A stretch of 64,000 bases of DNA, taken from contig JACJYO010000005.1 in assembly GCA_020636075.1 (NCBI GenBank), positions 62,001 through 126,000 of the forward strand, given 5' to 3'. Below the pieces are notes generated by a model that saw only the letters and a program-made list of their open reading frames with translations, was not told where the DNA came from and ran no database searches. The translations under genes were made by a program, and so were the position numbers. This document shows positions 1-8,979 of this stretch, in pieces. Each line of letters starts with the position of its first letter. Within the stretch, counting starts at the first letter, position 1. Origin of the DNA: Lewinellaceae bacterium (GTDB lineage: Bacteria; Bacteroidota; Bacteroidia; Chitinophagales; Saprospiraceae).

Positions 1-2125
1 AAGCGGCTTCGAGCAGTTCGAAGCGTTTTTCGAAAGCGGCGTTTTGTGCTTCGAGTTCGGTGATGCGTTTTTGTTGGTCGTCCACGCGCCGTGCCAGCGC
101 CAGGGTCGTTGAGGCCGCTGCCGGCAGGCCGACGACGGTGTTGACGCGCGCAGGGGTTTCACTTGTTTTCGATTCCCAGGCGCGGCCGACAATGCGGTTG
201 GCCTGTTCCGGCGTGATATTTTGCGGCGACACTGCGATGGCTGTGCCGTCGTTCAGCCCGGAAGCGACGATGTAGTCGCCCATGGCGACGGTGCCGCGCA
301 CATACACCGGTACCTGGCCGATGAAACTGACAATCTCATAATTCGCTTCGCTGCCGTCGTAGATGGCATTGCCGAGTACGACCGCCTGATCGCTGATCGC
401 CATTACCCAGTCGGCGCCCTCGGTGCGTTTGCTGATCCTGCCGCCGAACACGCCGACCACCTCACCGGGGTTGATGGTTTCACTGTGGTCAAGTCGCTCC
501 AATAATTCCGCATAGTCCGAGCCGCCGGATTGGAATTGCACGTCGCCGCTGTTGTTGTTTTCGATTTTGCCGGCGAGATCGGTGTTGTTTTCAAAAAACT
601 CGACCCAGTTCCCGTTGCCGGGATTGCCGTTGAGGTTGGCGCTGAATTGCAGGGCTAACAAGCCTTGCTCCGTGCCGGCGTTGGTGTTGGTGTTGCGAAT
701 TTTGGCCACATAGTTGTTGGCACTGTTATTGGCGCCGACCACACTGTCCCGCACTTCCATCATGTTGGCCGGGCCGGCTGTACCGATGCCGACCTTGCCA
801 TTTGTACCCACAAAAACACCTTCGTTGTCTCCATCACCGGATAACCAATGGCCGTTGAGTCTGAGGTTCTGCGTGGCGGTGTGGTTGCCAAGATTATCAG
901 CACCGGAAGGCAGGTTGGTCAAGCCTGAGCCGTCGCCGACAAATGCCGCGGCGCTGACCTTGCCGGTATTGTCAATACTTACCGTTTTGATGGGGTTGCC
1001 GGAGCCGTCGATGGCCGTTACGAAACGCACCCCGCCGGTAGCACGTGCAGCAAACTCGTTGGCCGCTGCCGAGTTGAAGTCCGTGTTGTTGCCATCGGAA
1101 AACAGGAAGGTGCCGTCGTGGGCAGCGTCGATCTTTGCACGACGACCGGCGGCCAGGCTGTAATCGCCACCGGCACTGTTCCGGCTGCCACCGGGAACGG
1201 TAGAACTATTCCCGCTGGCAGTGTTTCCTAGCGAAACATTCAAATATCCGCCGCCACCGCCTATGGTGGCGTTCGTACCGCTGGCCGTGTTATGACTGCC
1301 GCCACCGACTGTAGCACGAAAGCCACTGGCGATGTTACTCTGGCCTCCAGCCACCGTTGCATCCTCAGCCGTTGCATCATTTGAGGCGCCGCCACCGACT
1401 GTCGAGAAGGGACCTGTTGCGCTGTTATTTTGTCCCCCGGAGACAACGGCGCTCTGGCCATTGGCTGTGTTGTTGACGCCTCCGCCTACATTAGCATTAA
1501 TATTGGCGCTGTTATTTGTTCCACCGGAGACAACGGCGCCATAGCCATTGGCAGTGTTGTTTGAGCCTCCACCGATGGTGGCAAATGATTTTGAAATCGC
1601 ATTTATACCATCGCTTTTTCCACCGCCACTGATGGTCGCGCCGAAAACTCCACCCCCAACCGTATTGCCGCTAAAGCCGCCGATGAGGTTCGGCGCCGGC
1701 GAGGTGGTTCCGGAGAGGGGAATGAAGACTTCCGCATAGTCCAGGCGCAACCCGCGCGCATTATTCACGCGAAAATCCAGTGCCACGTTGTCGGTAGTGC
1801 CGATGAAATTTGTGCCGTCCACTGTGCCCGCATTGCCCGTCAGGCTCCAGCCGCTGATGAGCTGCACCCAGCCGCCGCTGTCCCGGTACCAGAACGATTC
1901 GGTATCGGTATCAAATACCAGCAGGCCCGTAGCCGGGTTGGCAATAGCCGTGCGCTGGGCTGTTGTCATGCGGGGGACTAGCACACCCTTGTCGCTGCTT
2001 TTTACGTCGAGCATGGCCGAAGGGTCAGGCGTGGAGTTATCCTGATTGATAGCCACCTGGGCTTGCACACCTGCAGCAAATAGCAGAAACGTAAGTAAAA
2101 AAAAGGTTGATTTTGACTTACACAT
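1..2125 (-). CDS. Secreted trimeric head-repeat surface protein, C-terminal end cut by window
   Basis: The gene starts at the ATG at 2125 (MCKSKSTFFLL...), with a signal peptide ending GVQAQ. It continues in frame to base 2, so the C-terminus is missing. After an N-terminal module shared with its neighbours (VAINQDNSTPDPSAMLD) comes a run of short repeats of the form GGG-x-NTA-x-G (about residues 170-330), like YadA-type trimeric heads. A SLAAGRRAK segment and a VGIGT tail-fibre-like stretch follow. The C-terminal part contains GGSDYAELLERLD and GEVVGVFGGRISK, resembling the G2-type self-cleaving domain of phage appendage proteins (resemblance only), then a coiled coil (QQKRITELEAQ). It lies 15 bp after the stop of the preceding paralogue, so it is probably the last gene of that operon. 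Its role is likely a surface adhesin or fibre; the substrate is unknown. Confidence 0.8.
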   Translation of the reverse strand, partial: MCKSKSTFFLLTFLLFAAGVQAQVAINQDNSTPDPSAMLDVKSSDKGVLVPRMTTAQRTAIANPATGLLVFDTDTESFWYRDSGGWVQLISGWSLTGNAGTVDGTNFIGTTDNVALDFRVNNARGLRLDYAEVFIPLSGTTSPAPNLIGGFSGNTVGGGVFGATISGGGKSDGINAISKSFATIGGGSNNTANGYGAVVSGGTNNSANINANVGGGVNNTANGQSAVVSGGQNNSATGPFSTVGGGASNDATAEDATVAGGQSNIASGFRATVGGGSHNTASGTNATIGGGGGYLNVSLGNTASGNSSTVPGGSRNSAGGDYSLAAGRRAKIDAAHDGTFLFSDGNNTDFNSAAANEFAARATGGVRFVTAIDGSGNPIKTVSIDNTGKVSAAAFVGDGSGLTNLPSGADNLGNHTATQNLRLNGHWLSGDGDNEGVFVGTNGKVGIGTAGPANMMEVRDSVVGANNSANNYVAKIRNTNTNAGTEQGLLALQFSANLNGNPGNGNWVEFFENNTDLAGKIENNNSGDVQFQSGGSDYAELLERLDHSETINPGEVVGVFGGRISKRTEGADWVMAISDQAVVLGNAIYDGSEANYEIVSFIGQVPVYVRGTVAMGDYIVASGLNDGTAIAVSPQNITPEQANRIVGRAWESKTSETPARVNTVVGLPAAASTTLALARRVDDQQKRITELEAQNAAFEKRFELLEAA

Positions 2126-2140
2126 AGCGAAGGTATTTCT

Positions 2141-4558
2141 TTAGTGTTGCTGATCGCCTTTTGAAAAGGTATCGTTAGAAGAAAGCGACAATGCGGCTTT
2201 GATGGCCTTTATGTCGGCTGACAATTGGTCATTTTGGGTTTTCAATATTTCCAGTTGGGTTAGCTGCGCCTCCAGTACGGCGATGCGTTTTTGCTGGGCA
2301 TCAATAGTGGCTTGTTGGTCTTGCACCGCTTTGACCAGCAAGGGCGTCAATTTGCCGTAATCCACCATCCAGGGGTCGGTGATGACATCATCGCCGCCTT
2401 TGGAGACTGCCGCTGGATACACCTTGTACAAATCCTGAGCGATAAAGCCGGTTTGTTGGCGACCCGGCTCGGTCCGGAACTCATAATCCTGCACTTCGAT
2501 CTTCAGCAAGTCGGCAAGCGAGTAAGCCGTCGGCACGATATGCTGCTTGAGCCGCACATCGGAACTGGTACTGAAATTGATCGTGCTGGCGCCGTCTTGG
2601 CGAACCGTCCCGATCTCGGCACCGTCGGGCCGGTAAAAGGCTATGAAGCGGGAGTTGGCGCCGTTATTGTTATCCTTGCCCGCCTGGATTTTCAGGCCGT
2701 TGTAGCGGGTACTGTTGGTTGCATCGGTGGTGGTGTTTTTGATCGTCGCTACAAAATCGGTACTTGTGGAACCCGATGCGGCGCCTTCCACGTGCAGCCA
2801 TGTTTCCGGGCTGGCTATTCCAATACCGACATTGCCGGTGAAATCGGCACTGCCCGAAACACTCAACTTATTTGCCGGCGCGGTGGTGCCGATACCGACA
2901 TTGCCGGTGAAATCGGCACTGCCCGAAACGCTCAAATTGTTGGCTGGCGCGGTGGTGCCGATGCCCATTTTTTCACTGCTGTGATCGAAGTAGAAATGCG
3001 TAGCGCTTCCGTCAGCGCTTCTGAATTCTACCCGACCATCTGTATCTATAAAAAACCGTTTTGTGGGAGTACCACTTACATTTCGTAAACGAAGGTGCGT
3101 TGCCGCATCAGAGTTAGTGCCTTTATCTTGTTGAAACTCCCAGGCACGAAGTGTATTAAACCTGATCAAGGTCAGGCCATCCAGATTACTATTCCCATCA
3201 CCAACAATCAAACTATCTGCTCTGATGGCTCTGCCATTCACAATATCGTTGTTGTTCATAACAAGTGCTTGCGTGGCAGTATGGTTGCCCAGATTATCGC
3301 CGGGCAGGGTGGATAAATTCACGCTGTTACCATTCTCGATGCTTAGCGTGGCGCCGCTGAGGCTGAGCGTTTGGTCGTCGGTACCGATGCTGGGCAGATT
3401 GACTGAGTTGCCATTCTCGATGCTCAGCGTGGTGCCGCTGAGGCTAAGCGTTTGGTTGTCGGGAATGCCTGTCAAGCCCGAGCCGTTGCCGACAAATGCC
3501 GCGGCGCTGACCGTGCCGGTGTTGTCAATACTTACCGTTTCGGTGGGGTTGCCGGAGCCGTCGATGGCCGTCACGAAACGTACCCCGCCGGTAGCGCGCA
3601 CGGCAAACTCGTCGGCAGCTGCCGAGTTGAAGTTAACGTTGTTGTGATCGGAAAACAGAAAGGTGCCGTCGTGAGCAGCGTCGATCTTCGCACGACGACC
3701 GGCGGCCAGGCTGTAATCGCCACCGGCACTGTTCAGGCTGCCGCCGGGTACGGTAGAACTACGCCCGCCAGCGATGTTGTTCTCGCCGCCAGCCACTGTT
3801 GATGTAATAGCCGTTGCCATATTTCCTGTGCCACCACCGACTGTCGACCATGCACTCGTTGCGCTGTTAGCAAGTCCACCGGAGACAACGGCGCCACCAC
3901 CGCTGGCAGTGTTGAGTATACCTCCACCCACACTTGCACCTCCGGATGCGCTGTTATCTGTTCCACCGGAGACAACAGCGCCAAAGCCATTGGCTGTGTT
4001 GTTCAGGCCTCCACCGATGGTGGCAAATTCTGCTGAAATGGTATTTATATTACCGCTTATTCCACCGCCACTGATGGTCGCGCCGTAAGCTGTAGCCGCA
4101 ACCGTATTGCCGCTAAAGCCACCGATGATGTTCGGCGCCGGAGAGATTATTCCAAAGTCCGGATCGATTCCTTCCGCATATTCCAGGCGCAGCCCACGCG
4201 CATTATTCACGCGGAAATCCAGCGCCACGTTGTCGGTGGTGCCGATGAAATTCGTGCCGTCCACCGTGCCGGCATTGCCGCTCAGGTTCCAGCCGCTGAT
4301 AAGCCGCACCCAACTGCCGCTGTCCCGGTACCAGAACGATTCGGTATCGGTATCGAATACCAGCAGGCCGGTAGCCGGGTTGGCAATAGCCGTGCGTTGG
4401 GCCGTAGTCATGCGGGGCACGAGCATGCCCTTGTCGCTGCTTTTTACGTCGAGCATGGCCGAGGGGTCGGGGGCGGAGTTGTCCTGGTTGACGCTAACCT
4501 GGGCGGTCAATGGCGTGCTGAGGGTGACCAAAAAGAAGAATAGTATTTGGATGCGCAT
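2141..4558 (-). CDS. Secreted trimeric head-repeat protein with S74-type self-processing chaperone domain
   Basis: The start was placed at ATG 4558 (MRIQILFFF..., cleavage after LTAQ). The longer in-frame extension to 4759 would overlap the upstream gene and put a non-signal sequence before the signal peptide. The protein is about 805 residues. It has the shared N-terminal module (VSVNQDNSAPDPSAMLD), GGG-NTA head repeats, SLSGTTLSIENGNSVNL repeats, and two VGIGT-APANKLSVSGSADF repeats. The C-terminus carries SDVRLKQHI...GFIAQDLYKVYP, the hallmark of the Peptidase_S74 intramolecular chaperone that cleaves itself before the serine, and ends in a coiled coil. In known S74 proteins this domain drives trimerisation of beta-helical fibres. 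The first two thirds are nearly identical at DNA level to the following gene, while the C-terminus differs completely. Confidence 0.85.
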   Translation of the reverse strand: MRIQILFFFLVTLSTPLTAQVSVNQDNSAPDPSAMLDVKSSDKGMLVPRMTTAQRTAIANPATGLLVFDTDTESFWYRDSGSWVRLISGWNLSGNAGTVDGTNFIGTTDNVALDFRVNNARGLRLEYAEGIDPDFGIISPAPNIIGGFSGNTVAATAYGATISGGGISGNINTISAEFATIGGGLNNTANGFGAVVSGGTDNSASGGASVGGGILNTASGGGAVVSGGLANSATSAWSTVGGGTGNMATAITSTVAGGENNIAGGRSSTVPGGSLNSAGGDYSLAAGRRAKIDAAHDGTFLFSDHNNVNFNSAAADEFAVRATGGVRFVTAIDGSGNPTETVSIDNTGTVSAAAFVGNGSGLTGIPDNQTLSLSGTTLSIENGNSVNLPSIGTDDQTLSLSGATLSIENGNSVNLSTLPGDNLGNHTATQALVMNNNDIVNGRAIRADSLIVGDGNSNLDGLTLIRFNTLRAWEFQQDKGTNSDAATHLRLRNVSGTPTKRFFIDTDGRVEFRSADGSATHFYFDHSSEKMGIGTTAPANNLSVSGSADFTGNVGIGTTAPANKLSVSGSADFTGNVGIGIASPETWLHVEGAASGSTSTDFVATIKNTTTDATNSTRYNGLKIQAGKDNNNGANSRFIAFYRPDGAEIGTVRQDGASTINFSTSSDVRLKQHIVPTAYSLADLLKIEVQDYEFRTEPGRQQTGFIAQDLYKVYPAAVSKGGDDVITDPWMVDYGKLTPLLVKAVQDQQATIDAQQKRIAVLEAQLTQLEILKTQNDQLSADIKAIKAALSLSSNDTFSKGDQQH

Positions 4559-4743
4559 AGTGCTATGATTTTGCTGTGCTTTTATAATAAACCGTAACTT
4601 CAGATAAGCAGGAGGCATATTGTTATGAGATTCGCAGGAAGCGTATGCGCCATCGTTGCGGAGCTGCGCCGGAAGTGCGCTGTTCAGCAGGCCAAAGAAG
4701 CCGGTCCACCCGGTTGAATACAATTTTCGATCGTACCAGTGGG

Positions 4744-5682
4744 TCAATCCCGGACGCAACGGACGCTAAAGCCGTTCGACTTATTCTCTTCGGCGCGGAT
4801 GACCTGCGCAGAATCGTAGAACAGTAGCCGGTACCAACCACCAGCGGATACACTGGACGACCAGAAGGTGGCGCTTCTGGCCTGATTGATGAACGGCCCG
4901 GTGGTGACGCGGAGCCCGGACGGCAGCGCTGTAAATCCGGTCGCGTTATTATTCGATTGATTCCTGCCCACTCCGCAAGAAAGACTGCTTGTGTTCCAAA
5001 GTGTTGTGGATGCTAATGATTTCGCGATAAAAGTTGAATTGCCACCGCACTGATTATCCACCTGATTACCTACGTAATTTGTCATTGTTGTCCATTCACC
5101 ATCAGTAGGCAGGTGCCAACCGGTAGGGCAGACGCCTTGCGCGCCTGCTGTCGTCGTGTACTGCATCATCTCATTCCATTGGTAGAGACCACCGTGGGTA
5201 TTGCAGTTACTTGCATTGTTGTTATAACAGTATTTCTCTATCGTGCCGTTGTTCGTTTGGTTTGAGGAACCATCGATCATTGTGCCTATATTAAGATTCT
5301 CCGCCATCCAGCATTGATCTCCGATCTGGACAGTGGCATAGGACTGTCCGCCATATACCAGCGGGTCACCGCATTGCCATCCAGGTTGAGTAGGAGGCAA
5401 GCCAACCATGTTCGTCCACGCTGTATCATTATACATTTGCATTTCCATACAATCCGTACAATAAATAATCAGCCCGGGTGTGGGGTTTTGTATAGCGTCT
5501 CTTTGTGCCTCCGTCATTCGAGGTGGCAACAAGCCTTTATTCGTACTTTTAACATCGAGCATAGCCGAGGGATCGGGAGCGGAGTTGTCCTGGTTGACGC
5601 TGACCTGTGCGGCGAGCACATCAATGAAAAACAGGCTGCTACCCAGCAGGGCAAGCCGGAACATAACAGTGCTTAATTTCAT
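4744..5682 (-). CDS. Secreted FISUMP-domain protein
   Basis: This is a 312-residue protein with a signal peptide (MKLSTVMFRLALLGSSLFF...AAQ), then the same N-terminal module as its neighbours (VSVNQDNSAPDPSAMLD, PRMTEAQRDAI, PGLIIYCTDC). The remainder, from about residue 104, matches the FISUMP pattern (Fibrobacter succinogenes major paralogous domain): VQIGDQCWMAENLN, GGLYQW, CPTGWHLPTDGEW, GFTALPSGLR, FWSS, GFSVRCVRD. The function of FISUMP domains is not settled; they occur on secreted Bacteroidota and Fibrobacter proteins. It is first in a three-gene minus-strand run with the two head-repeat proteins and lies just downstream of the hybrid regulator gene. The common N-terminal module suggests a common export or anchoring route. 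Confidence 0.85.
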   Translation of the reverse strand: MKLSTVMFRLALLGSSLFFIDVLAAQVSVNQDNSAPDPSAMLDVKSTNKGLLPPRMTEAQRDAIQNPTPGLIIYCTDCMEMQMYNDTAWTNMVGLPPTQPGWQCGDPLVYGGQSYATVQIGDQCWMAENLNIGTMIDGSSNQTNNGTIEKYCYNNNASNCNTHGGLYQWNEMMQYTTTAGAQGVCPTGWHLPTDGEWTTMTNYVGNQVDNQCGGNSTFIAKSLASTTLWNTSSLSCGVGRNQSNNNATGFTALPSGLRVTTGPFINQARSATFWSSSVSAGGWYRLLFYDSAQVIRAEENKSNGFSVRCVRD

Positions 5683-5722
5683 AATACGAGAGTTTTACCT
5701 TTTGCTTGGAAATAAACAAGTA

Positions 5723-5781
5723 CAAAATTGCCGGCATCGGACTGAAAAAAATCCGACATTCAACAAAAGGAATCCGACATT
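5723..5781 (-). promoter_or_regulatory. Candidate operator (21-bp direct repeat) and promoter for the FISUMP/fibre operon
   Basis: AATCCGACATT occurs identically at 5750-5760 and 5771-5781, 21 bp apart. On the minus strand, just downstream, CAATTTTG (5723-5730) matches the Bacteroidota -7 box TAnnTTTG in 7 of 8 positions. The site lies between the hybrid AraC-type regulator and the operon it precedes. Binding by that regulator is inferred from position. Confidence 0.5.
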
Positions 5782-5812
5782 TTGGAAATATTGCTCCCGC
5801 AAACCGCCGTTT

Positions 5813-8800
5813 TCAAGGCTGCGTATGCTCCTGAAAATAGTCTCCGGGCGCTTTCCCGAAGCGCTTCCGGTACAGCTGCGTAAAATAGCCGGGCGTATTG
5901 AACCCACAGGAAAATGCCACTTCGGATATCGTCCGGTATATTTTATTTTCCAGTAAATGCCGGGCGTATTGAAGTTTGATTTCCTGAATATAGCCGTTCA
6001 CGGAAAGCCCTGTTTCCGCTTTCAAACGCCGCAACAACTGGCGGTCGCTGAGCGCCATGGCATTTGCCAGGTAAAGCACGTTCAGATCGATCTTTTTATC
6101 AATGGCATACAGCGTGGCATCTTCCAATTCCTTCAGCCAGCGTTGCGAAGCGGAAGCCGTTTTTTCAAATTTGATATCGTCCACCCGGGGCTGGCGTTTG
6201 ATATAGGCCCGGCGTTTTTGATAGTTGGCGATGAGGTTGTCAACCCGGGCCAGCAATTCTTCCGGCGCAAAGGGTTTGGTCAGGAAGTCGTCCACTCCCA
6301 TCCGGAGTGCCTGCAACTTATCTTCCCGGTCTGCCCGCGCGGTCAGGATGACCGCCGGAACCTGGCGCCACCGGTCGTGGGCTTTGATCCGTTCCAGGAG
6401 TGCGTAGCCATCCATTTCCGGCATCATTACATCCGAGAGGATGAGATGAATACCGGCGCCAGAAGGATCTTCCCGCTCCAGCAAGTTCCAGGCTTCGAGG
6501 CCGTTACTGGCCATTCGGCACTCATAGGTATCCGCCAGAATTGAGGTGATCAGCCATTGCATATCGGGGTTGTCTTCCACGATCAGAATTTTCCCTTTTT
6601 TCAGGCCCTGCGTATGCTCCATTGCGCCGGGCGCCGGGGCTCCCCATTCGCTTACGGGCGGTTCCGTTGCGGCAACGGGCGTTGCGCGTTTCACCTGTTG
6701 ATCCGTTGTTACCGCCAGCGGAACACGGAGCTGAAAGGCGCTGCCCTTTCCCCATTCGCTGCTTACCGTCAGGTCGCCCTGCATCAGCTGCGCCAGTTCC
6801 TTTGCCAGCGCCAGCCCGATACCCGTGCCGCCCTCGGTAGAAATGCCCTTGTGCTTAGTCTGAAAATAACGATCGAATACGTGGGGCATATCTTCTGCCG
6901 GAATACCGCGGCCGCTGTCGGTCACGCTGAGCAGCAGGGAAATGCCCTGCCCGGAAAATGCCTTGCCGCTTGCTGCCTCGCTGGTCACCATCAGGCGCAC
7001 CATTCCACCGGCAGGTGTAAACTTCAGCGCATTAGCCAGCAGGTTATTGACGATCTTTTCAAACTTCCGCTGGTCCAGCAATACCTGAAGATCCTTATCC
7101 TGTTCATAATGAAACTGGTAGTCGATGTGCTTTAACTGCGCTCTGGATTCAAAGCTGCTGAATAGTCGGCGACAGAAGAAAAACAAAGCCGTCGGTGTGG
7201 GATCCAGCTGGATTTTCCCGGCATCCAATTGGGATAACTCCAGCAATTCTTCGATCAGGGACAGTAATTTCCCGGCATTTCTGTGCACCAGCCCAAGGGT
7301 CTGTTTGCCTTGTTCGCCCAGTGAATCGCCTTGTGTATCCAAAAATTGCCGGATAGGTGTGGAAATCAGGGTGAGCGGCGTACGCAGTTCATGCGAAATG
7401 TTGGTAAAAAAGCGGGATTTCATTTCATCCACACTTTTCAGTTCATTGTTCATTGCTGCCAGGTCATGGGCCACCTTTCGCTGGATTTTCACCTGCCGGC
7501 TCCGGAGATAAATCAGGAACGACAAAAACAACCCGATCAAAAGTGCGATGGCGGTAAACCATTTTCTCCTGGCCTCCTTCTGTTGCAGGGTATTGTTCAG
7601 AGAAGCAATTTCTTTTTCCTTTTCGGTATTATCCAGCTGATATTCAAGATACGCCAATTGTGCCCGGGACTTGTCGTGCTCCAAACTGTCCTTAACCGGA
7701 TAATACCGGCTGGCAACCTCGTAATAGCGCTTATAGTTTCCCTGCGCTTCATATATTTTTAATAGCAAGGGATTGATTTTATTAAAATAAGACCGGCCTT
7801 CCTGTTCAGATGCGGCAGCCAGTTCATTTATCAGGGCTTCCGCTTTCGTAAAGTCTCCCAAGTCGCAATAGACGGCGCCCAGAACCAGCAGAACATCATA
7901 ATAATTCTGTATTTTCCGCTGTTTGGAATAGGCATAAATGGGCTTCAACAAGTCGAGCGCTTCTTTATACCTGCCTTGTTTTCTCAGGATCAAATCCGCA
8001 TTCAGGAATTGGATGCGATGAATAAAATAGGTATCCCTTACCTCCTTTGCCAACCTTAGACCTTTATCGAAATAAAAGGGCAAGTTTGCAGCCGAAGTAT
8101 CATTCGTGATCAGGTTTGTCAATGGGAAAAGTATTCCCCGCTTATCCCCCAGGTTTTCTTTTAATTCCATTGCTTTTTTAAAGTAAGCAATGGCTTTTTC
8201 CCGTTCGCTCAGTTCCAGGTAAGCTCCTCCGATGTTATTGGCAATAATGGCTTCCGCATTGATATTTCCCCGTTTTCTGGCTTCCAGGATAGCCTGTTCC
8301 AGATATTCCACGGCAATATGCATGGTCTGCTTTTTTCCATATGCCAATCCAAGATTGTTGTTTATAGCAAGTTTGTCGACGGTGGAATCTTCAAGCGCCC
8401 GCCGGTAATAGTAAATAGCGCTATCCACAGAGCCCGCTTTTTCTTGATAAATACCGATGTAATTATAGAAACGGCCCTTGCCGGCAGTAATATTCTGGTC
8501 TTCCAGAAAACGGATACAATTGCGGGAAAATATCCGGAGGGAATCATATTTACCCTGCATCTGAAAATGCCGGCCCCGGTATTGCCATGCCTTTATCAAG
8601 TGCTCCTTCGAATCATACCGGCGGGCCAACCTTTCCATTTCCACAACCAGTTTCCCGTATTCTTCCGGATCGCCACCGTAAAGCGCATCGATCAGGGAAT
8701 CGAGCGCCATGATCTTCGCTTTCCCTTCCGCCTGAGCAACGACATTCCGCAGGCTATCTAATTTTGGAATATCCTGAGCGACACCCTCCGACAGGAGGGC

Positions 8801-8845
8801 ATATCCGATAGCCGGAAGAATAAAAAGCCACTTTAGAAATTTCAT
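5813..8845 (-). CDS. Hybrid two-component system protein: TPR sensor, histidine kinase, receiver, AraC-type domain
   Basis: The start was placed at ATG 8845 (MKFLKWLFILPAIGYALL..., signal peptide), giving about 1010 residues; upstream in-frame sequence lacks a signal peptide. Domains in order: periplasmic TPR repeats (roughly 70-400), a transmembrane helix (FTAIALLIGLFLSFLIYL), HisKA with FFTNISHELRTPLTL, and HATPase (NNLLANALKFTP, GRGIP, GTGIGLALAKEL). A receiver follows (ILIVEDNPDM, LILSDVMMPEMDGY, LTKPF), then a C-terminal HTH_18 (ISEVAFSCGFNTPGYFTQLYRKRFG). It is therefore a one-protein membrane sensor and transcription factor. TPR rather than propeller sensing separates it from most polysaccharide-linked regulators. 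It is followed by the FISUMP/fibre operon and a direct-repeat operator candidate, its likely target. Confidence 0.93.
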   Translation of the reverse strand: MKFLKWLFILPAIGYALLSEGVAQDIPKLDSLRNVVAQAEGKAKIMALDSLIDALYGGDPEEYGKLVVEMERLARRYDSKEHLIKAWQYRGRHFQMQGKYDSLRIFSRNCIRFLEDQNITAGKGRFYNYIGIYQEKAGSVDSAIYYYRRALEDSTVDKLAINNNLGLAYGKKQTMHIAVEYLEQAILEARKRGNINAEAIIANNIGGAYLELSEREKAIAYFKKAMELKENLGDKRGILFPLTNLITNDTSAANLPFYFDKGLRLAKEVRDTYFIHRIQFLNADLILRKQGRYKEALDLLKPIYAYSKQRKIQNYYDVLLVLGAVYCDLGDFTKAEALINELAAASEQEGRSYFNKINPLLLKIYEAQGNYKRYYEVASRYYPVKDSLEHDKSRAQLAYLEYQLDNTEKEKEIASLNNTLQQKEARRKWFTAIALLIGLFLSFLIYLRSRQVKIQRKVAHDLAAMNNELKSVDEMKSRFFTNISHELRTPLTLISTPIRQFLDTQGDSLGEQGKQTLGLVHRNAGKLLSLIEELLELSQLDAGKIQLDPTPTALFFFCRRLFSSFESRAQLKHIDYQFHYEQDKDLQVLLDQRKFEKIVNNLLANALKFTPAGGMVRLMVTSEAASGKAFSGQGISLLLSVTDSGRGIPAEDMPHVFDRYFQTKHKGISTEGGTGIGLALAKELAQLMQGDLTVSSEWGKGSAFQLRVPLAVTTDQQVKRATPVAATEPPVSEWGAPAPGAMEHTQGLKKGKILIVEDNPDMQWLITSILADTYECRMASNGLEAWNLLEREDPSGAGIHLILSDVMMPEMDGYALLERIKAHDRWRQVPAVILTARADREDKLQALRMGVDDFLTKPFAPEELLARVDNLIANYQKRRAYIKRQPRVDDIKFEKTASASQRWLKELEDATLYAIDKKIDLNVLYLANAMALSDRQLLRRLKAETGLSVNGYIQEIKLQYARHLLENKIYRTISEVAFSCGFNTPGYFTQLYRKRFGKAPGDYFQEHTQP

Positions 8846-8979
8846 GCCGACTCGCCATTTTAGCTGACAGCTAATAATACGAGTTTTAGCAAAAATCAAG
8901 GCACCGTATTCTGTTGCGCAACACAGGAACCGGCGGATTAACTCAAACACCTTCCAGGGCACGCATTCGTATAAAAGCA